Of a stretch of 64,000 bases of DNA, positions 1-15,000 are shown one piece after another; the stretch's first letter is position 1, and every line of letters starts with the position of its first letter. The notes under the pieces were generated by a model. It searched no databases and was not told the DNA's origin. It saw only the letters and a program-made list of their open reading frames with translations. This DNA comes from Pseudorasbora parva (lineage: Eukaryota > Chordata > Actinopteri > Cypriniformes > Gobionidae). Both the position numbers and the translations under genes were made by a program. The stretch is from NCBI RefSeq assembly GCF_024679245.1, contig NC_090196.1, positions 10,194,361 through 10,258,360 on the forward strand, read 5' to 3'.

Positions 1-3000
1 GGCCCAAAATTCATTCAAGGACTTACAGTGTCCAATTTGCAAAAATTCATATAAATCGTTCCTTTATAGGTTTGCCCATTCTGCCATTTGATATTCGTTC
101 ATGGGGACCCTGACTATTACTGTATTTATTTACAAGCCATTTTACTGTATATTTTTGGAGAAAATGGCAGTCAAACTGCAAATAATCTGTCTATTCAAAC
201 ATTTACATTGTGTCCAATTTTCAAAAATTCGAAAAATCTTTCCTTTATAGGTTTTCTCATTCTGTCATTTAATATTTGTTTAGAGTGACCCCGACTATTA
301 CTGTATTTATGTACAAGTCATTTTACTGTATAGTTTTAGAGAAAAGTACAGTCGAATATGCCCCAAATATCCACTTGCATTTAAATACTTACACTGTCCC
401 ATTTTTTCCAAAATTCATAAACAATTTTACTTCATAGGTTTTCTCATTCTGTCATTTGAAATTTGTTAAGAGTGACCCTGAATATTACTGTATTTATTTA
501 CAAGTATTTTTACTGTATAGTTTTGGAGAAAAGTACAGTCAAACTTGCCCAAAAATCAAATTGAATTCAAACACTGTACAATTTTCAACAATAAAACCAT
601 AACAATATTTTTTTTATAGGTTTGCTCATTCTGTCATTTGATATTTGTTCAGAGTGACACTGACTATTACTGTATTTATTTACAAGTAATTTTACTGTAT
701 AGTTTTGGAGAAAAGTACAGTCAAATTCGCCCAAAAATTAATTCAAGCACTTGCACTCTCCAATTTTCAACAATCCATAAAACTCTTTCCTTTATAGGTT
801 TGCTCGTTCTGTCATTTTAAATTTGTTCAGAGAGACCCTGACTATTACTGTATTTATTTACAATTCATTTTACTGTATAGTTTTGGAGAAAAGTGCAGTC
901 AAATTCGCCCCAAAATTCATTCAAGCACTTACACTGTCCAATTTTCAAAAATTCATAAAAATCTTTCCTTTATAGGTTTGCCAATTCTGTCATTTGATAT
1001 TTGTTCAAAGTCACCCTGACAATTACTGTATTTATTTGCAAGTCATTTTACTGTATATTTTTGGAGAAAAGTGCAGTCAAACTGCAAATAATCTGTCTAT
1101 TCAAACACTTACACTGTCCAATCTCAAAAAATTCATAAAAATCTTTCCTTTATTTCCTTTATAGGTTTGCTCATTCTGTCATTTGATAATTGTTTAGAGT
1201 GACCATGACTATTACTGTATTCATGTAAAAGTAATTTTACTGTATAGTTTTAGAGAAAAGTACAGTCAAATTTGCCCCAAAAGTAATTCAAGCAAGTGCA
1301 CTCTCCAATTTTCAACAATCCATAAAAATATTTTCCTTATAGTTTTGCTCATTCTGTCATTTGATATTTGTTTAGAGTGACCCTGACTATTACTGTATTT
1401 ATTAACAAGTCATTTTACGGTACAGTTTTGGAGAAAAGTACAGTCAATATCGCCCCAATATTAATTGAAGCACTTCCACTGTCCAATTTTCAACAATTCA
1501 TAAAACTCTTTCCTTTATAGGTTTTCTCATTTTTTCATTTGATATTTGTTTAGAGTGACCCTTAATATTACTGTATTTATTTACAAGTCATTTTACTGTA
1601 TATTTTTAGAGAAAAGTACAGTCGAATATGCCCCAAATATCAACGTGCATTCAAATACTTACACTGTCCCATTTTTTCAAAAACTCATAAACAATTTTAC
1701 TTCATAGGTTTTCTCATTCTGTCATTTGAAATTTGTTCAGAGAGACCCTGAATATTACTGTATTTATTTACAAGTATTTTTACTGTATAGTTTTGGAGGA
1801 AAGTGCAGTCAAACTCTCCCCAAAATTCATTCAAGCACTTACAGTCCAATTTTCAAAAATATCATAAAAATCTTTCCTTTATAGGTCTGCTCATTTTGTC
1901 CTTTGATATTTGTTCAGAGTGACCCTGACTATTACTGTATTTATGTACAAGTCATTTTACTGTATAGTTTTAGAGAAAAGTACAGTCCAATTTGCCCCAA
2001 AATTCATTCAAGCACTTGCACTGTCCAATTTCAACAATTCATAAAACTCTTTCCTTCATAGGTTTTCTCATTCTGTCATTTGAAATTTGTTCAGAGAGAC
2101 CCTGAATATTACTGTATTTATTTACAAGTATTTTTACTGTATAGTTTTGGTGGAAAGTGCAGTCAAACTCTCCCCAAAATTCATTCAAGCACTTATAGTC
2201 CAATTTTCAAAAATATTATAAAAATCTTTCCTTTATAGGTTTGCTCATTCTGTCCTTTGATATTTGTTTAGAGTGACCCTGACTATTACTGTATTTATGT
2301 ACAAGTCATTTTACTGTATAGTTTTAGAGAAAAGTACAGTCCAATTTGCCCCAAAATTCATTCAAGCACTTGCACTGTCCAATTTTCAACAATTCATAAA
2401 ACTCTTTCCTTTATAGGTTTGCTCATTCTGTCATTTGATAATTGTTTAGAGTGACACTGACTATTACTGTATTTATTTACAATTTTTTTACTGTATAATT
2501 TTGGAGAAAAGTACAGTCAAATTCACCCAAAAATTCATTCAAGCACTTACAGTCCAATTTTCAAAAATATCATAAAAATCTTTCCTTTATAGGTTTGTTC
2601 ATTCTGTCATTTTATATTTGTTTAGAGTGACCCTGACTATTACTGTATGTAGTAACAAGTCATTTTACTGTAGAGTTTTGGAGAAAAGTACAGTCAAATT
2701 CGCCCCAAAATTCATTCAAGGACTTACACTGTCCAATTTGCAAAAATTCATAAAAATCGTTCCTTTATAGGTTTGCCCATTCTGCCATTTGATATTTGTT
2801 CAAGGGGACCCTGACTATTACTGTATTTATTTACAAGCCATTTTACTGTATATTTTTGGAGAAAAGGGCAGTCAAACTGCAAATAATCTGTCTACTCAAA
2901 CATTTACATTGTGTCCAATTTTCAAAAATTCGAAAAATCTTTCCTTTATAGGTTTTCTCATTCTGTCATTTAATATTTGTTGAGAGTGACCCCGACTATT

Positions 3001-6000
3001 ACTGTATTTATGTACAAGTCATTTTACTGTATAGTTTTAGAGAAAAGTACAGTCGAATATGCCCCAAATATCCACGTGCCTTTAAATACTTACACTGTCC
3101 CATTTTTTCCAAAATTCATAAACAATTTTACTTCATAGGTTTTCTCATTCTGTCATTTGAAATTTGTTAAGAGTGACCCTGAATATTACTGTATTTATTT
3201 ACAAGTATTTTTACTGTATAGTTTTGGAGAAAAGTACAGTCAAACTTGCCCAAAAATCAAATTGAATTCAAACACTGTACAATTTTCAACAATAAAACCA
3301 TAACAATATTTTTTTTATAGGTTTGCTCATTCTGTCATTTGATATTTGTTCAGAGTGACACTGACTATTACTGTATTTATTTACAAGTAATTTTACTGTA
3401 TAGTTTTGGAGAAAAGTACAGTCAAATTCGCCCAAAAATTAATTCAAGCACTTGCACTCTCCAATTTTCAACAATCCATAAAACTCTTTCCTTTATAGGT
3501 TTGCTCGTTCTGTCATTTGAAATTTGTTCAGAGAGACCCTGACTATTACTGTATTTATTTACAATTCATTTTACTGTATAGTTTTGGAGAAAAGTGCAGT
3601 CAAATTCGCCCCAAAATTCATTCAAGCACTTACACTGTCCAATTTTCAAAAATTCATAAAAATCTTTCCTTTATAGGTTTGCCAATTCTGTCATTTGATA
3701 TTTGTTCAAAGTGACCCTGACAATTACTGTATTTATTTGCAAGTCATTTTACTGTATATTTTTGGAGAAAAGTGCAGTCAAACTGCAAATAATCTGTCTA
3801 TTCAAACACACTTTCCAATTTCAAAAAATTCATAAAAATCTTTCCTTTATTTCTTTTATAGGTTTGCTCATTCTGTCATTTGATATTTGTTTAGAGTGAC
3901 CATGACTATTACTGTATTCATCTAAAAGCCATTTTACTGTATAGTTTTAGAGAAAAGTACAGTCAAATTTGCCCCAAAAGTAATTCAAGCAAGTGCACTC
4001 TCCAATTTTCAACAATCCATAAAAATATTTTCTTTATAGTTTTGCTCATTCTGTCATTTGATATTTGTTTAGAGTGACCCTGACTATTACTGTATTTATT
4101 AACAAGTCATTTTACTGTATATTTTTGGAGAAAAGTGCAGTCAAACTGCAAATAATCTGTCTATTCAAACACACTGTCCAATTTCAAAAAATTCATAAAA
4201 ATCTTTCCTTTATTTCTTTTATAGGTTTGCTCATTCTGTCATTTGATATTTGTTTAGAGTGACCATGACTATTACTGTATTCATCTAAAAGCCATTTTAC
4301 TGTATAGTTTTAGAGAAAAGTACAGTCAAATTTGCCCCAAAAGTAATTCAAGCAAGTGCACTCTCCAATTTTCAACAATCCATAAAAATATTTTCTTTAT
4401 AGTTTTGCTCATTCTGTCATTTGATATTTGTTTAGAGTGACCCTGACTATTACTGTATTTATTAACAAGTCATTTTACTGTACAGTTTTGGAGAAAAGTA
4501 CAGTCAATATCGCCCCAATATTAATTGAAGCACTTACACTGTCCAATTTTCAAAAATTCATAAAACTCTTTCTTTTATAGGTTTTCTCATTCTTTCATTT
4601 GATATTTGTTTAGAGTGAGCCTTAATATTACTGTATTTATTTACAAGTCATTTTACTGTATATTTTTAGAGAAAAGTACAGTCGAATATGCCCCAAATAT
4701 CAACGTGCATTCAAATACTTACACTGTCCCATTTTTTCAAAAATTCATAAACAATTTTTCATCATAGGTTTTCTAATTCTGTCATTTGAAATTTGTTCAG
4801 AGAGACCCTGAATATTACTGTATTTATTTACAAGTATTTTTACTGTATAGTTTTGGAGGAAAGTGCAGTCAAACTCTCCCCAAAATTCATTCAAGCACTT
4901 ACAGTCCAATTTTCAAAAATATCATAAAAATCTTTCCTTTATATGTTTGCTCATTCTGTCCTTTGATATTTGTTCAGAGTGACGCTGACTATTACTTTAT
5001 TTATGTACAAGTCATTTTACTGTATAGTTTTAGAGAAAAGTACAGTCCAATTTGCCCCAAAATTCATTTAAGCACTTGCACTGTCCAATTTTCAACAATT
5101 CATAAAACTCTTTCCTTTATAGGTTTGCTCATTCTGTCATTTGATATTTGTTTAGAGTGACACTGACTATTACTGTATTTATTTACAAGTAATTTTACTA
5201 TATAATTTTGGAGAAAAGTACAGTCAAATTCGCCCAAAAATTAATTCAAGCACTTACAGTCCAATTTTCAAAAATATCATAAAAATCTTTCCTTTATAGG
5301 TTTGTTCATTCTGTCATTTGATATTTGTTTAGAGTGACCCTGACTATTCCTGTATGTAGTAACAAGTCATTTTGCTGTATAGTTTTGGAGAAAAGTACAG
5401 TCAAATTCGCCCCAAAATTCATTCAAGGACTTACAGTGTCCAATTTACAAAAATTCATAAAAATCGTTCTTTTATAGGTTTGCCCATTCTGCCATTTGAT
5501 ATTTGTTCAAGGGGACCCTGACTATTACTGTATTTATTTACAAGCCATTTTACTGTATATTTTTGGAGAAAAGGGCAGTCAAACTGCAAATAAACTGTCT
5601 ATTCAAACATTTACATTGTGTCCAATTTTCAAAAATTCGAAAAATCTTTCCTTTATAGGTTTGCTCATTCTGTCATTTAATATTTGTTTAGAGCGACCCC
5701 GACTATTACTGTATTTATGTACAAGTCATTTTACTGTATAGTTTTAGAGAAAAGTACAGTCGAATATGCCCCAAATGTCCACGTGCATTCAAATACTTAC
5801 ACTGTCCCAGTTTTTCAAAAATTCATAAACAATTTTACTTCATAGGTTTTCTCATTCTGTCATTTGAAATTTGTTCAGAGTGACCCTGAATATTACTGTA
5901 TTTATTTACAAGTAATTTAACTGTATAGTTTTGGAGAAAATTGCAGTCAAACTCTCACCAAAATTCATTCAAGCACTTACAGTCCAATTTTCAAAAATAT

Positions 6001-9000
6001 CATAAAAATCTTTCCTTTATAGGTTTGCTCATTCTGTCCTTTGATATTTGTTCAGAGTGACCCTGACTATTACTGTATTTATTTACAAGCCATTTTACTG
6101 TATATTTTTGGAGAAAATGGCAGTCAAACTGCAAATAATCTGTCTATTCAAACATTTACATTGTGTCCAATTTTCAAAAATTCGAAAAATCTTTCCTTTA
6201 TAGGTTTGCTCATTCTGTCATTTAATATTTGTTTAGAGTGACCCCGACTATTACTGTATTTATGTACAAGTCATTTTACTGTATAGTTTTAGAGAAAAGT
6301 ACAGTCGAATATGCCCCAAATATCCACGTGCATTTAAATATTTACACTGTCCCATTTTTTCCAAAATTCATAAACAATTTTACTTCATAGGTTTTCTCAT
6401 TCTGTCATTTGAAATTTGTTAAGAGTGACCCTGAATATTACTGTATTTATTTACAAGTATTTTTACTGTATAGTTTTGGAGAAAAGTACAGTTAAACTTG
6501 CCCAAAAATCAAATTGAATTCAAACACTGTACAATTTTCAACAATAAAACCATAACAATATTTTTTTATAGGTTTGCTCATTCTGTCATTTGATATTTGT
6601 TCAGAGTGACACTGACTATTACTGTATTTATTTACAAGTAATTTTACTGTATAGTTTTAGAGAAAAGTACAGTCAAATTCGCCCAAAAATTAATTCAAGC
6701 ACTTGCACTCTCCAATTTTCAACAATCCATAAAACTCTTTCCTTTATAGGTTTGCTCGTTCTGTCATTTGAAATTTGTTCAGAGAGACCCTGACTATTAC
6801 TGTATTTATTTACAATTCATTTTACTGTATAGTTTTGGAGAAAAGTGCAGTCAAATTCGCCCCAAAATTCATTCAAGCACTTACACTGTCCAATTTTCAA
6901 AAATTCATAAAAATCTTTCCTTTATAGGTTTGCCAATTCTGTCATTTGATATTTGTTCAAAGTCACCCTGACAATTACTGTATTTATTTGCAAGTCATTT
7001 TACTGTATATTTTTTGAGAAAAGTGCAGTCAAACTGCAAATAATCTGTCTATTCAAACACACTGTCCAATTTAAAAAAATTCATAAAAATCTTTCCTTTA
7101 TTTCTTTTATAGGTTTGCTCATTCTGTCATTTGATATTTGTTTAGAGTGACCATGACTATTACTCTATTCATCTAAAAGCCATTTTACTGTATAGTTTTA
7201 GAGAAAAGTACAGTCAAATTTGCCCCAAAAGTAAATCAAGCAAGTGCACTCTCCAATTTTCAACAATCCATAAAAATATTTTCTTTATAGTTTTGCTCAT
7301 TCTGTCATTTGATATTTGTTTAGAGTGACCCTGACTATTACTGTATTTATTAACAAGTCATTTTACTGTATATTTTTGGAGAAAAGTGCAGTCAAACTGC
7401 AAATGATCTGTCTATTCAAACACACTGTCCAATTTCAAAAAATTCATAAAAATCTTTCCTTTATTTCTTTTATAGGTTTGCTCATTCTGTCATTTGATAT
7501 TTGTTTAGAGTGACCATGACTATTACTGTATTCATCTAAAAGCCATTTTACTGTATAGTTTTAGAGAAAAGTACAGTCAAATTTGCCCCAAAAGTAATTC
7601 AAGCAAGTGCACTCTCCAATTTTCAACAATCCATAAAAATATTTTCTTTATAGTTTTGCTCATTCTGTCATTTGATATTTGTTTAGAGTGACCCTGACTA
7701 TTACTGTATTTATTAACAAGTCATTTTACTGTACAGTTTTGGAGAAAAGTACAGTCAATATCGCCCCAATATTAATTGAAGCACTTACACTGTCCAATTT
7801 TCAAAAATTCATAAAACTCTTTCTTTTATAGGTTTTCTCATTCTTTCATTTGATATTTGTTTAGAGTGAGCCTTAATATTACTGTATTTATTTACAAGTC
7901 ATTTTACTGTATATTTTTAGAGAAAAGTACAGTCGAATATGCCCCAAATATCAACGTGCATTCAAATACTTACACTGTCCAATTTTTTCAAAAATTCATA
8001 AACAATTTTTCATCATAGGTTTTCTAATTCTGTCATTTGAAATTTGTTCAGAGAGACCCTGAATATTACTGTATTTATTTACAAGTATTTTTACTGTATA
8101 GTTTTGGAGGAAAGTGCAGTCAAACTCTCCCCAAAATTCATTCAAGCAATTTTCAAAAATATCATAAAAATCTTTCCTTTATATGTTTGCTCATTCTGTC
8201 CTTTGATATTTGTTCAGAGTGACGCTGACTATTACTTTATTTATGTACAAGTCATTTTACTGTATAGTTTTAGAGAAAAGTACAGTCCAATTTGCCCCAA
8301 AATTCATTTAAGCACTTGCACTGTCCAATTTTCAACAATTCATAAAACTCTTTCCTTTATAGGTTTGCTCATTCTGTCATTTGATATTTGTTTAGAGTGA
8401 CACTGACTATTACTGTATTTATTTACAAGTAATTTTACTATATAATTTTGGAGAAAAGTACAGTCAAATTCGCCCAAAAATTAATTCAAGCACTTACAGT
8501 CCAATTTTCAAAAATATCATAAAAATCTTTCCTTTATAGGTTTGTTCATTCTGTCATTTGATATTTGTTTAGAGTGACCCTGACTATTCCTGTATGTAGT
8601 AACAAGTCATTTTACTGTATAGTTTTGGAGAAAAGTACAGTCAAATTCGCCCCAAAATTCATTCAAGGACTTACACTGTCCAATTTACAAAAATTCATAA
8701 AAATCGTTCTTTTATAGGTTTGCCCATTCTGCCATTTGATATTTGTTCAAGGGGACCCTGACTATTACTGTATTTATTTACAAGCCATTTTACTGTATAT
8801 TTTTGGAGAAAAGGGCAGTCAAACTGCAAATAATCTGTCTATTCAAACATTTACATTGTGTCCAATTTTCAAAAATTCGAAAAATCTTTCCTTTATAGGT
8901 TTGCTCATTCTGTCATTTAATATTTGTTTAGAGCGACCCCGACTATTACTGTATTTATGTACAAGTCATTTTACTGTATAGTTTTAGAGAAAAGTACAGT

Positions 9001-12000
9001 CGAATATGCCCCAAATGTCCACGTGCATTCAAATACTTACACTGTCCCAGTTTTTCAAAAATTCATAAACAATTTTACTTCATAGGTTTTCTCATTCTGT
9101 CATTTGAAATTTGTTCAGAGTGACCCTGAATATTACTGTATTTATTTACAAGTAATTTAACTGTATAGTTTTGGAGAAAATTGCAGTCAAACTCTCACCA
9201 AAATTCATTCAAGCACTTACAGTCCAATTTTCAAAAATATCATAAAAATCTTTCCTTTATAGGTTTGCTCATTCTGTCCTTTGATATTTGTTCAGAGTGA
9301 CCCTGACTATTACTGTATTTATTTACAAGCCATTGTACTGTATATTTTTTGGAGAAAATGGCAGTCAAACTGCAAATAATCTGTCTATTCAAACATTTAC
9401 ATTGTGTCCAATTTTCAAAAATTCGAAAAATCTTTCCTTTATAGGTTTTCTCATTCTGTCATTTAATATTTGTTGAGAGTGACCCCGACTATTACTGTAT
9501 TTATGTACAAGTCATTTTACTGTATAGTTTTAGAGAAAAGTACAGTCGAATATGCCCCAAATATCCACGTGCATTTAAATACTTACACTGTCCCATTTTT
9601 TCAAAAATTCATAAACAATTTTACTTCATAGGTTTTCTCATTCTGTCATTTGAAATTTGTTAAGAGTGACCCTGAATATTACTGTATTTATTTACAAGTA
9701 TTTTTACTGTATAGTTTTGGAGAAAAGTACAGTCAAACTTGCCCAAAAATCAAATTGAATTCAAACACTGTACAATTTTCAACAATAAAACCATAACACA
9801 ATTTTTTTTATAGGTTTGCTCATTCTGTCATTTGATATTTGTTCAGAGTGACACTGACTATTACTGTATTTATTTACAAGTAATTTTACTGTATAGTTTT
9901 GGAGAAAAGTACAGTCAAATTCGCCCAAAAATTAATTCAAGCACTTGCACTCTCCAATTTTCAACAATCCATAAAACTCTTTCCTTTATAGGTTTGCTCG
10001 TTCTGTCATTTGAAATTTGTTCAGAGAGACCCTGACTATTACTGTATTTATTTACAATTCATTTTACTGTATAGTTTTGGAGAAAAGTGCAGTCAAATTC
10101 GCCCCAAAATTCATTCAAGCACTTACACTGTCCAATTTTCAAAAATTCATAAAAATCTTTCCTTTATAGGTTTGCCAATTCTGTCATTTGATATTTGTTC
10201 AAAGTGACCCTGACAATTACTGTATTTATTTGCAAGTCATTTTACTGTATATTTTTGGAGAAAAGTGCAGTCAAACTGCAAATAATCTGTCTATTCAAAC
10301 ACACTGTCCAATTTCAAAAAATTCATAAAAATCTTTCCTTTATTTCTTTTATAGGTTTGCTCATTCTGTCATTTGATATTTGTTTAGAGTGACCATGACT
10401 ATTACTGTATTCATCTAAAAGCCATTTTACTGTATAGTTTTAGAGAAAAGTACAGTCAAATTTGCCCCAAAAGTAATTCAAGCAAGTGCACTCTCCAATT
10501 TTCAACAATCCATAAAACTCTTTCCTTTAAAGGTTTGCTCATTCTGTCATTTGAAATTTGTTCAGAGTGACCCTGACTATTACTGTATTTATTTACAAGT
10601 CATTTTACTGTATAGTTTTAGAGAAAAGTACAGTCACATTATCCCCCAAATTCATTCAAGCACTTGCACTGTCCAATTTTCAACAATTCATAAAACTCTT
10701 TCCTTCATAGGTTTGCTCATTCTTTCATTTGATATTTGTTTAGAGTGACCCGGACTATTACTGTATTTATTTACAAGTCATTTTACTGTATAGTTTTAGA
10801 GAAAAGTACAGTCCAATTTGCCCCAAAATTCATTCAAGCAAGTGCACTCTCCAATTTTCAACAATCCATAAAACTCTTTCCTTTATAGGTTTGCTCGTTC
10901 TGTCATTTGATATTTGTTCAAAGTGACCCTGACAATTACTGTATTTATTTGCAAGTCATTTTACTGTATATTTTTGGAGAAAAGTGCAGTCAAACTGCAA
11001 ATAATCTGTCTATTCAAACACACTGTCCAATTTCAAAAAATTCATAAAAATCTTTCCTTTATTTCTTTTATAGGTTTGCTCATTCTGTCATTTGATATTT
11101 GTTTAGAGTGACCATGACTATTACTGTATTCATCTAAAAGCCATTTTACTGTATAGTTTTAGAGAAAAGTACAGTCAAATTTGCCCCAAAAGTAATTCAA
11201 GCAAGTGCACTCTCCAATTTTCAACAATCCATAAAAATATTTTCTTTATAGTTTTGCTCATTCTGTCATTTGATATTTGTTTAGAGTGACCCTGACTATT
11301 ACTGTATTTATTAACAAGTCATTTTACTGTATATTTTTGGAGAAAAGTGCAGTCAAACTGCAAATAATCTGTCTATTCAAACACACTGTCCAATTTCAAA
11401 AAATTCATAAAAATCTTTCCTTTATTTCTTTTATAGGTTTGCTCATTCTGTCATTTGATATTTGTTTAGAGTGACCATGACTATTACTGTATTCATCTAA
11501 AAGCCATTTTACTGTATAGTTTTAGAGAAAAGTACAGTCAAATTTGCCCCAAAAGTAATTCAAGCAAGTGCACTCTCCAATTTTCAACAATCCATAAAAA
11601 TATTTTCTTTATAGTTTTGCTCATTCTGTCATTTGATATTTGTTTAGAGTGACCCTGACTATTACTGTATTTATTAACAAGTCATTTTACTGTACAGTTT
11701 TGGAGAAAAGTACAGTCAATATCGCCCCAATATTAATTGAAGCACTTACACTGTCCAATTTTCAAAAATTCATAAAACTCTTTCTTTTATAGGTTTTCTC
11801 ATTCTTTCATTTGATATTTGTTTAGAGTGAGCCTTAATATTACTGTATTTATTTACAAGTCATTTTACTGTATATTTTTAGAGAAAAGTACAGTCGAATA
11901 TGCCCCAAATATCAACGTGCATTCAAATACTTACACTGTCCCATTTTTTCAAAAATTCATAAACAATTTTTCATCATAGGTTTTCTAATTCTGTCATTTG

Positions 12001-15000
12001 AAATTTGTTCAGAGAGACCCTGAATATTACTGTATTTATTTACAAGTATTTTTACTGTATAGTTTTGGAGGAACGTGCAGTCAAACTCTCCCCAAAATTC
12101 ATTCAAGCACTTACAGTCCAATTTTCAAAAATATCATAAAAATCTTTCCTTTATATGTTTGCTCATTCTGTCCTTTGATATTTGTTCAGAGTGACGCTGA
12201 CTATTACTTTATTTATGTACAAGTCATTTTACTGTATAGTTTTAGAGAAAAGTACAGTCCAATTTGCCCCAAAATTCATTTAAGCACTTGCACTGTCCAA
12301 TTTTCAACAATTCATAAAACTCTTTCCTTTATAGGTTTGCTCATTCTGTCATTTGATATTTGTTTAGAGTGACACTGACTATTACTGTATTTATTTACAA
12401 GTAATTTTACTATATAATTTTGGAGAAAAGTACAGTCAAATTCGCCCAAAAATTAATTCAAGCACTTACAGTCCAATTTTCAAAAATATCATAAAAATCT
12501 TTCCTTTATAGGTTTGTTCATTCTGTCATTTGATATTTGTTTAGAGTGACCCTGACTATTCCTGTATGTAGTAACAAGTCATTTTACTGTATAGTTTTGG
12601 AGAAAAGTACAGTCAAATTCGCCCCAAAATTCATTCAAGGACTTACAGTGTCCAATTTACAAAAATTCATAAAAATCGTTCTTTTATAGGTTTGCCCATT
12701 CTGCCATTTGATATTTGTTCAAGGGGACCCTGACTATTACTGTATTTATTTACAAGCCATTTTACTGTATATTTTTGGAGAAAAGGGCAGTCAAACTGCA
12801 AATAAACTGTCTATTCAAACATTTACATTGTGTCCAATTTTCAAAAATTCGAAAAATCTTTCCTTTATAGGTTTGCTCATTCTGTCATTTAATATTTGTT
12901 TAGAGCGACCCCGACTATTACTGTATTTATGTACAAGTCATTTTACTGTATAGTTTTAGAGAAAAGTACAGTCGAATATGCCCCAAATGTCCACGTGCAT
13001 TCAAATACTTACACTGTCCCAGTTTTTCAAAAATTCATAAACAATTTTACTTCATAGGTTTTCTCATTCTGTCATTTGAAATTTGTTCAGAGTGACCCTG
13101 AATATTACTGTATTTATTTACAAGTAATTTAACTGTATAGTTTTGGAGAAAATTGCAGTCAAACTCTCACCAAAATTCATTCAAGCACTTACAGTCCAAT
13201 TTTCAAAAATATCATAAAAATCTTTCCTTTATAGGTTTGCTCATTCTGTCCTTTGATATTTGTTCAGAGTGACCCTGACTATTACTGTATTTATTTACAA
13301 GCCATTTTACTGTATATTTTTGGAGAAAATGGCAGTCAAACTGCAAATAATCTGTCTATTCAAACATTTACATTGTGTCCAATTTTCAAAAATTCGAAAA
13401 ATCTTTCCTTTATAGGTTTGCTCATTCTGTCATTTAATATTTGTTTAGAGTGACCCCGACTATTACTGTATTTATGTACAAGTCATTTTACTGTATAGTT
13501 TTAGAGAAAAGTACAGTCGAATATGCCCCAAATATCCACGTGCATTTAAATATTTACACTGTCCCATTTTTTCCAAAATTCATAAACAATTTTACTTCAT
13601 AGGTTTTCTCATTCTGTCATTTGAAATTTGTTAAGAGTGACCCTGAATATTACTGTATTTATTTACAAGTATTTTTACTGTATAGTTTTGGAGAAAAGTA
13701 CAGTTAAACTTGCCCAAAAATCAAATTGAATTCAAACACTGTACAAATTTCAACAATAAAACCATAACAATATTTTTTTATAGGTTTGCTCATTCTGTCA
13801 TTTGATATTTGTTCAGAGTGACACTGACTATTACTGTATTTATTTACAAGTAATTTTACTGTATAGTTTTAGAGAAAAGTACAGTCAAATTCGCCCAAAA
13901 ATTAATTCAAGCACTTGCACTCTCCAATTTTCAACAATCCATAAAACTCTTTCCTTTATAGGTTTGCTCGTTCTGTCATTTGAAATTTGTTCAGAGAGAC
14001 CCTGACTATTACTGTATTTATTTACAATTCATTTTACTGTATAGTTTTGGAGAAAAGTGCAGTCAAATTCGCCCCAAAATTCATTCAAGCACTTACACTG
14101 TCCAATTTTCAAAAATTCATAAAAATCTTTCCTTTATAGGTTTGCCAATTCTGTCATTTGATATTTGTTCAAAGTCACCCTGACAATTACTGTATTTATT
14201 TGCAAGTCATTTTACTGTATATTTTTGGAGAAAAGTGCAGTCAAACTGCAAATAATCTGTCTATTCAAACACACTGTCCAATTTCAAAAAATTCATAAAA
14301 ATCTTTCCTTTATTTCTTTTATAGGTTTGCTCATTCTGTCATTTGATATTTGTTTAGAGTGACCATGACTATTACTGTATTCATCTAAAAGCCATTTTAC
14401 TGTATAGTTTTAGAGAAAAGTACAGTCAAATTTGCCCCAAAAGTAATTCAAGCAAGTGCACTCTCCAATTTTCAACAATCCATAAAAATATTTTCTTTAT
14501 AGTTTTGCTCATTCTGTCATTTGATATTTGTTTAGAGTGACCCTGACTATTACTGTATTTATTAACAAGTCATTTTACTGTATATTTTTGGAGAAAAGTG
14601 CAGTCAAACTGCAAATGATCTGTCTATTCAAACACACTGTCCAATTTCAAAAAATTCATAAAAATCTTTCCTTTATTTCTTTTATAGGTTTGCTCATTCT
14701 GTCATTTGATATTTGTTTAGAGTGACCATGACTATTACTGTATTCATCTAAAAGCCATTTTACTGTATAGTTTTAGAGAAAAGTACAGTCAAATTTGCCC
14801 CAAAAGTAATTCAAGCAAGTGCACTCTCCAATTTTCAACAATCCATAAAAATATTTTCTTTATAGTTTTGCTCATTCTGTCATTTGATATTTGTTTAGAG
14901 TGACCCTGACTATTACTGTATTTATTAACAAGTCATTTTACTGTACAGTTTTGGAGAAAAGTACAGTCAATATCGCCCCAATATTAATTGAAGCACTTAC